A stretch of 25,856 bases of DNA from Maritalea sp047634455. GTDB taxonomy: Bacteria > Pseudomonadota > Alphaproteobacteria > Rhizobiales > Devosiaceae. The stretch is taken from positions 1 through 25,856 of the forward strand of contig NZ_JBLIAI010000038.1 of NCBI RefSeq assembly GCF_047634455.1, given 5' to 3'. The notes below the pieces were generated by a model, which saw only the letters and a program-made list of their open reading frames with translations, did no database searches and had not been told where the DNA came from. This document shows, piece after piece, positions 22,599 through 25,856 of this stretch; positions within the stretch are counted from its first letter, which is position 1, and every line of letters begins with the position of its first letter. The position numbers and the translations under genes are program-made.

Positions 22599-24389
22599 TT
22601 AGGGAAGCGACCAAAACGATTTTCCACCTTTACCGCGCTTTTTGACGATGTTCATATCGTCTGCAGCACGCCGCATTGTTTCGGGTGTTATCGAACGGGT
22701 AGATGCCATGCTATCGAGCTTAACTTTTTCCACTGGTCCGTTTGAAAGCACGTCGCGCAAGAACTGTTTGGCAAAATCTCGTTCTTCACTTGGTCTGCCG
22801 ATGGTACTTGGCGGTTTCATCAAGACATCATCTTCATTGATGTTTGGATCAACGTCATGCCACTCAACAATTGGCGGTCGGTCTTTCCCATTACTTTTCA
22901 TCTCAAATACGATTGTTGGCCCTTTTTCAGAATAGTTTGCTTTGGAATGGGCAATTACACGCATTTCAGAGTCCTCTGGGTGAACGCCCAACATTAGTCC
23001 TGAACGAACACGTGCCGAGATGGCAATTGATCCAATACCTTGGTGCATTGCGTTTTCTGCCTTTGCTTTGCGCAAGTGTCGTACGATCAAAATTGAAACA
23101 TCGTATTCTCGTGCAATTAGGTCTAACTCGACCATAAACCGCATGGTGTCGTTTGCTTTGTTGCCATCAACACCAGCGTCCATGTAGGCAATGATGGGAT
23201 CAATCACCACCAAAGCAGGCCTATGGGCTTCGATTTCACGGCGTAATCTCAGCATGCCCTCAGCATCTAGCGAAAACACTTTTTCCTGATACCTGACCCT
23301 TGTGACATCAGCGCCGTTTTCAATCAGTCTTGGTTTCAGCACCCTAGCGGCGTCATCTTCAGCTGATAGGAACAAGACATTGCCCTGCTCGATTTCATCA
23401 AGAAACGGCGGAACAATTCCTGTTGTGACTGACGCGGCTAGAGCCGCAGTAAAAGTAGACTTGCCTTGTCCCATATTGCCGTCAAGCACCGTTGTCGCGC
23501 CTTTTACGATGTATGGGTATGCAAGGAATTCGACTTTGGCCTCTTCAACGTCAGCAAGGTTTCCAAATGCGTCTTCATCCTCACCATGATCATAATTGCC
23601 AATGCTATGCGCAATTCGACTTACCTCTTGGTCATTTAAAGGTGGGCTGCAAATCGTGTCATTTAATGCTGATAGGACGTTATCGATAGCTTCAGCGCTC
23701 AATGCTTTGTGGCGAAAGTAACCAGCGTAGCTTGCAAGCGCATTGTTGCGACCACCCTTAGTGACTTTTGCAGCTTGGTCGAAGTTGACGGTTTTCGTCG
23801 AAGGTTTTTGGGATATTTGATCGACAAAGTTTCTCGGCAAATCTGCAACAATGAGATTGTGCTTTAAGCGACTTTTCCATTTGTAGGAATTGCCATTTTT
23901 GTGTTGGCCGGGCGGCACAACAATATAGCCACTTTCACTATCCTTAATGTCGATCCCATTCAATTTGATCTTCTTTTTTGGCAACGGCGTATCTGTTCGA
24001 AAGTAATGATGTGCACCTCGGCCAGTTTGAACAGTTGCAGTTTTGGGCAGATTGAGTCGTTCGTAGGTTGCCAAGCCCTCAGGCCCATCCACATCTAGCA
24101 CAACCGTGTCTTCCGGCAGCACGACACCCAAATTGGCATTGGGATGCCTTTTCAACACCCGCGAAGTTTTGACTTTGCTAGTTGTTGCGCTGTGTTGCCC
24201 ATTGGGAAACTCAGAACTGATGGGATGTTTGCCGGGCGAAGGACAATCAACTTTGCCACAGTCACATTTTCCGCGTGAATTTATGCCGTGAAGGGCGAGT
24301 ACCTTAGCACCGCGGTCTATCCACGCCAGTGCAGAATTTGTTTTGGATGAAGACAACAAGCCCCCATCGATACGAATCAAGTTCGACAT
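22599..24389 (-). CDS. Bifunctional prim-pol primase / RepA-like AAA helicase
   Basis: A 596-residue replication protein of mobile elements. A prim-pol domain (about 15-190) has catalytic D99 and D101 in VVLDVDG, R124 and H127-H128 in TGRGAHHYF, and an early cysteine cluster (C42, C44, C49). A linker helical region (about 205-265) follows. The RecA/AAA_25-type ATPase (about 285-480) has Walker A GNMGQGKST (304-312), FLSAEDD (340-346) and Walker B LVVIDPI with D397. The C-terminus (about 530-596) looks like a winged helix. It probably primes and unwinds DNA at an element origin. The ATG at 24389 has GGAG 7 bp upstream; the frame stays open to 24470 but overlaps the upstream gene's end. It is followed by a terminator and the repeat-bearing non-coding block. 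Such proteins occur in phages, satellites, plasmids and ICEs. Confidence 0.88.
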   Translation of the reverse strand: MSNLIRIDGGLLSSSKTNSALAWIDRGAKVLALHGINSRGKCDCGKVDCPSPGKHPISSEFPNGQHSATTSKVKTSRVLKRHPNANLGVVLPEDTVVLDVDGPEGLATYERLNLPKTATVQTGRGAHHYFRTDTPLPKKKIKLNGIDIKDSESGYIVVPPGQHKNGNSYKWKSRLKHNLIVADLPRNFVDQISQKPSTKTVNFDQAAKVTKGGRNNALASYAGYFRHKALSAEAIDNVLSALNDTICSPPLNDQEVSRIAHSIGNYDHGEDEDAFGNLADVEEAKVEFLAYPYIVKGATTVLDGNMGQGKSTFTAALAASVTTGIVPPFLDEIEQGNVLFLSAEDDAARVLKPRLIENGADVTRVRYQEKVFSLDAEGMLRLRREIEAHRPALVVIDPIIAYMDAGVDGNKANDTMRFMVELDLIAREYDVSILIVRHLRKAKAENAMHQGIGSIAISARVRSGLMLGVHPEDSEMRVIAHSKANYSEKGPTIVFEMKSNGKDRPPIVEWHDVDPNINEDDVLMKPPSTIGRPSEERDFAKQFLRDVLSNGPVEKVKLDSMASTRSITPETMRRAADDMNIVKKRGKGGKSFWSLP

Positions 24390-24427
24390 CGTTGTTCTCC
24401 GGTATGTCAATGTAGTAGGAAAAGAAT

Positions 24428-24448
24428 GGGACGCCGAGTTGGCGCCCC
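24428..24448 (-). terminator. Hairpin between the unknown gene and the prim-pol gene (attenuator-like)
   Basis: On the minus strand GGGGCGCC (24448-24441) and GGCGTCCC (24435-24428) pair over 8 positions with one G-U, around an AACTC loop. ATTCTTTTCC follows. The imperfect U-tract suggests partial termination before the prim-pol gene. Confidence 0.45.
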
Positions 24449-24457
24449 AAACAAGAC

Positions 24458-25159
24458 TCAATAATTGCAACGATACACGTGCGGGTCGTCGAACTGCGTT
24501 GCCGTGAATGCATCGTACAAAACAGTCGCCGTTCTCGACTTTTGTTTTGGATGATGGATCAAAGAACCCGGTAGGTAGAGCAAGTCTTCAGGCGTGGAGT
24601 AAATCCCAGCACCGTCGATGCTTTCAGCCAAGTACTCTATTCGTTGGCAAGACTCTTCAATCGAAATTGCTTCATGCCAAGGCACAAGTCCCTGCCAATG
24701 AAACCTGCCCATTTGCCAGTAAATGACTGGCTCTGGATAAAGCGTAAACGGATGGGCGTTTACAATGGTTGCCCAACCCATTGTGACTTGGTCTACATTT
24801 TCACCATCTATTGTCGGTATAGGGTGGAAAGTGAGATTGTTTTTGTCCGGACGTAGGGAGAGAATTGTTTCCTCTGCCGCGACATATTTCTTTGGCCGGA
24901 TTTGGCGATCAATTTGCTTTTTCTGGTTTTTGCTGACGGCTTTAACATTTACGCCATCCGCGAAGTTAGACTTCGCAAACTGATTGAGAAATATGACAAC
25001 CTCATCAGACCAAGCACCAGGCATTACTGGCCCGTCTGGCGTGAGTTGATCCCACAGTTCGTGGCTTGATACGCGAGTACCAAAATTTTGGCTTTCAGAA
25101 TGCCTTTGATACCCATTTTGTGTTTTTGGACACACCTGTCCGTTCACGGATTTTCCCAT
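24458..25159 (-). CDS. Hypothetical island protein, unrecognised
   Basis: A 233-residue soluble protein that I do not recognise. From the ATG at 25159 it starts MGKSVNGQVCPKTQNGYQRH. There is no signal peptide, membrane helix or evident nucleotide-binding motif. Features to note are a basic stretch KNQKKQIDRQIRPKK (about 76-90), several aromatic-rich segments in the second half (YWQMGRFHWQGLVPWHE, about 146-162), and ELWDQLTPDGPVMPGAWSDEV near residue 35. The frame is open to 25306, but that part overlaps the AlpA-like gene and starts with a Pro/Ser/Thr-rich, non-coding-looking stretch, and AAAGA lies before 25159. It lies between the AlpA-like regulator and the prim-pol gene on the same strand, 68 bp before the latter. 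Island replication or control is the only contextual clue. Confidence 0.6.
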   Translation of the reverse strand: MGKSVNGQVCPKTQNGYQRHSESQNFGTRVSSHELWDQLTPDGPVMPGAWSDEVVIFLNQFAKSNFADGVNVKAVSKNQKKQIDRQIRPKKYVAAEETILSLRPDKNNLTFHPIPTIDGENVDQVTMGWATIVNAHPFTLYPEPVIYWQMGRFHWQGLVPWHEAISIEESCQRIEYLAESIDGAGIYSTPEDLLYLPGSLIHHPKQKSRTATVLYDAFTATQFDDPHVYRCNY

Positions 25160-25211
25160 GATTGTTCTTTCTATATTAGCTGTGAAAGTTGAAGGGGCTG
25201 AGTTACCCCGG

Positions 25212-25442
25212 TTAAAAGTCGGCGTAAGTGAATTTGTCTCGTTCGTTGATGCGTTCTTTGCACCATTCGAGAACAAGGGCACGCGGCCAGACGACGGTGG
25301 TTCCACCTAGACGTGACCTTCGAGGAAAACGTCCTGTACGTTCCCATCTGTGCAAGGTGCTATTTGATACCGTAATTCCTAAATCTTTGAGATCGTTGCG
25401 ATTGAGGAAAATCGGACCGTCATGAGCTTGAACGTTTGTCAT
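25212..25442 (-). CDS. AlpA-like HTH protein (excisionase/regulator)
   Basis: A 76-residue MerR/AlpA-like winged HTH protein: PIFLNRNDLKDLGITVSNSTLHRWERTGRFPRRSRLGGTTVVWPRALVLEWCKER (about 10-65, in outline). The STLHRWERTGRFPRR segment is the recognition helix and wing, and the VVWPRALVLEW ending is typical of AlpA/phage regulatory proteins. Such proteins activate the integrase gene or act as excision factors in P4-like satellites and ICEs. The ATG at 25442 has a strong GGAG Shine-Dalgarno 6 bp upstream. It is the first gene of the minus-strand run that includes the unknown protein and the prim-pol gene. A weak GGGG/CCCC hairpin follows its stop. Confidence 0.85.
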   Translation of the reverse strand: MTNVQAHDGPIFLNRNDLKDLGITVSNSTLHRWERTGRFPRRSRLGGTTVVWPRALVLEWCKERINERDKFTYADF

Positions 25443-25542
25443 TGGTGTCTCCTGAAACGAATATCTGGGAGACAGTACAGCATGAATTAAACTGGTCGTG
25501 GGTGGTTAGTTTCTCAAAGATTGTAGGAGGTTTTTGACCCAT

Positions 25543-25854
25543 TTAGGACTTGAGTTTGTCTCGATAGTTTTTCATCTGTTCGACCAATCCGTGCTCATGA
25601 CCAATCAATGGTTTTGCCGACTTTCTGATAAACTGCATATAAGGGCTGTTTTCAGGGTATCGTTTGTTCAGACCGACTGAACTGGCTGGCATGTACTGCA
25701 AATAGACGCCAGAAAACACCTCGACGAGGTAGTCAAAATAGCTTGAGTTTGAGAGCCGCTGACCAGCGGTGTTTAGATCGTTGCGAGCAGTTTCAGTCAT
25801 TTCTTCAAGCTTACGCAATTGTGCGTCGAGTCGTCTTAAAAAGCGCTGCATCAC
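25543..25854 (-). CDS. Hypothetical protein, possibly incomplete at the window edge
   Basis: At least 103 residues in an open frame that may continue past base 25856. The in-window starts are GTG at 25854 and ATG at 25851. The N-terminal part LRRLDAQLRKLEEMTETARNDLNTAGQRL (about 6-34, in outline) is a charged, heptad-like helix, and the rest includes an aromatic run SSYFDYLVEVFSGVYLQYMPAS (about 37-58). I find no known domain. It precedes the AlpA-like gene by 100 bp on the same strand. Membership in the island is by position only. Confidence 0.45.
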   Translation of the reverse strand: MMQRFLRRLDAQLRKLEEMTETARNDLNTAGQRLSNSSYFDYLVEVFSGVYLQYMPASSVGLNKRYPENSPYMQFIRKSAKPLIGHEHGLVEQMKNYRDKLKS

Positions 25855-25856
25855 TT

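Noticed and set aside
25160..25306. N-terminal extension of the unknown 233-aa protein
   Set aside because: It overlaps the well-supported AlpA-like gene in another frame and has low-complexity, non-coding-like composition.
1..25856. CRISPR array, insertion sequence or rRNA
   Set aside because: No regularly spaced repeats, transposase or rRNA sequence seen on reading either strand.

Overview
The window looks like a chromosomal segment of an alphaproteobacterium, most likely a marine-type Hyphomicrobiales (Rhizobiales) member of moderate GC. This is inferred from family content: a class I lysyl-tRNA synthetase, a DUF3422 membrane protein, a DUF952-PyrD pair, DctB/DctD-type regulators, a glycine-zipper OmpA lipoprotein, and a typical alphaproteobacterial tRNA with a CAU anticodon. 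No genus can be named from the sequence alone. Base composition was judged by eye, not computed.

Layout. (1) 1-3997, minus strand: short-form threonine dehydratase (ilvA), then a DctB-type sensor kinase and a DctD-type response regulator cut by the window edge. The regulator lacks the GAFTGA loop that sigma-54 activators need. (2) 4196-5494, plus strand: a DUF3422 membrane protein, abutting stop-to-stop with the next group. (3) 9686-5495, minus strand: a run of glycosyltransferase, GntR/FCD regulator, small alpha/beta hydrolase and P1-family (DmpA/NylC-like) amidohydrolase. The last two are coupled by a GTGA overlap. (4) 9770-16910: ordinary chromosomal genes, namely a family 3 solute-binding protein, sterol-desaturase-type hydroxylase, TerB-like protein, lysS, an S24/LexA-like repressor, DUF952 protein, pyrD and an OmpA-like lipoprotein. 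They are separated by short intergenic regions with several dyads and two convincing rho-independent terminators.

(5) 17148-17224 is a tRNA-Met(CAU), and the character of the window changes after it. A tightly overlapping three-gene operon follows (17368-20997, minus strand). It encodes a protein with an N-terminal lipase-like alpha/beta hydrolase and a C-terminal domain ending in YLTGNCHLDW, a small middle protein, and a Rad50/SMC-like ABC ATPase with a coiled coil and a zinc ribbon. This is the architecture of an ABC-three-component (ABC-3C) conflict system with a hydrolase effector, and it is the most interesting locus here. (6) 21086-25856 holds small DNA-binding and hypothetical proteins, an XRE regulator, a 640-base non-coding stretch with a strong imperfect inverted repeat, a prim-pol/AAA replication protein, an AlpA-like HTH protein and two proteins I do not recognise. 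Together with the tRNA this suggests a satellite- or ICE-like integrated island carrying the ABC-3C operon as cargo. No integrase and no second copy of the tRNA 3' end is visible, so the island probably continues past the right edge.
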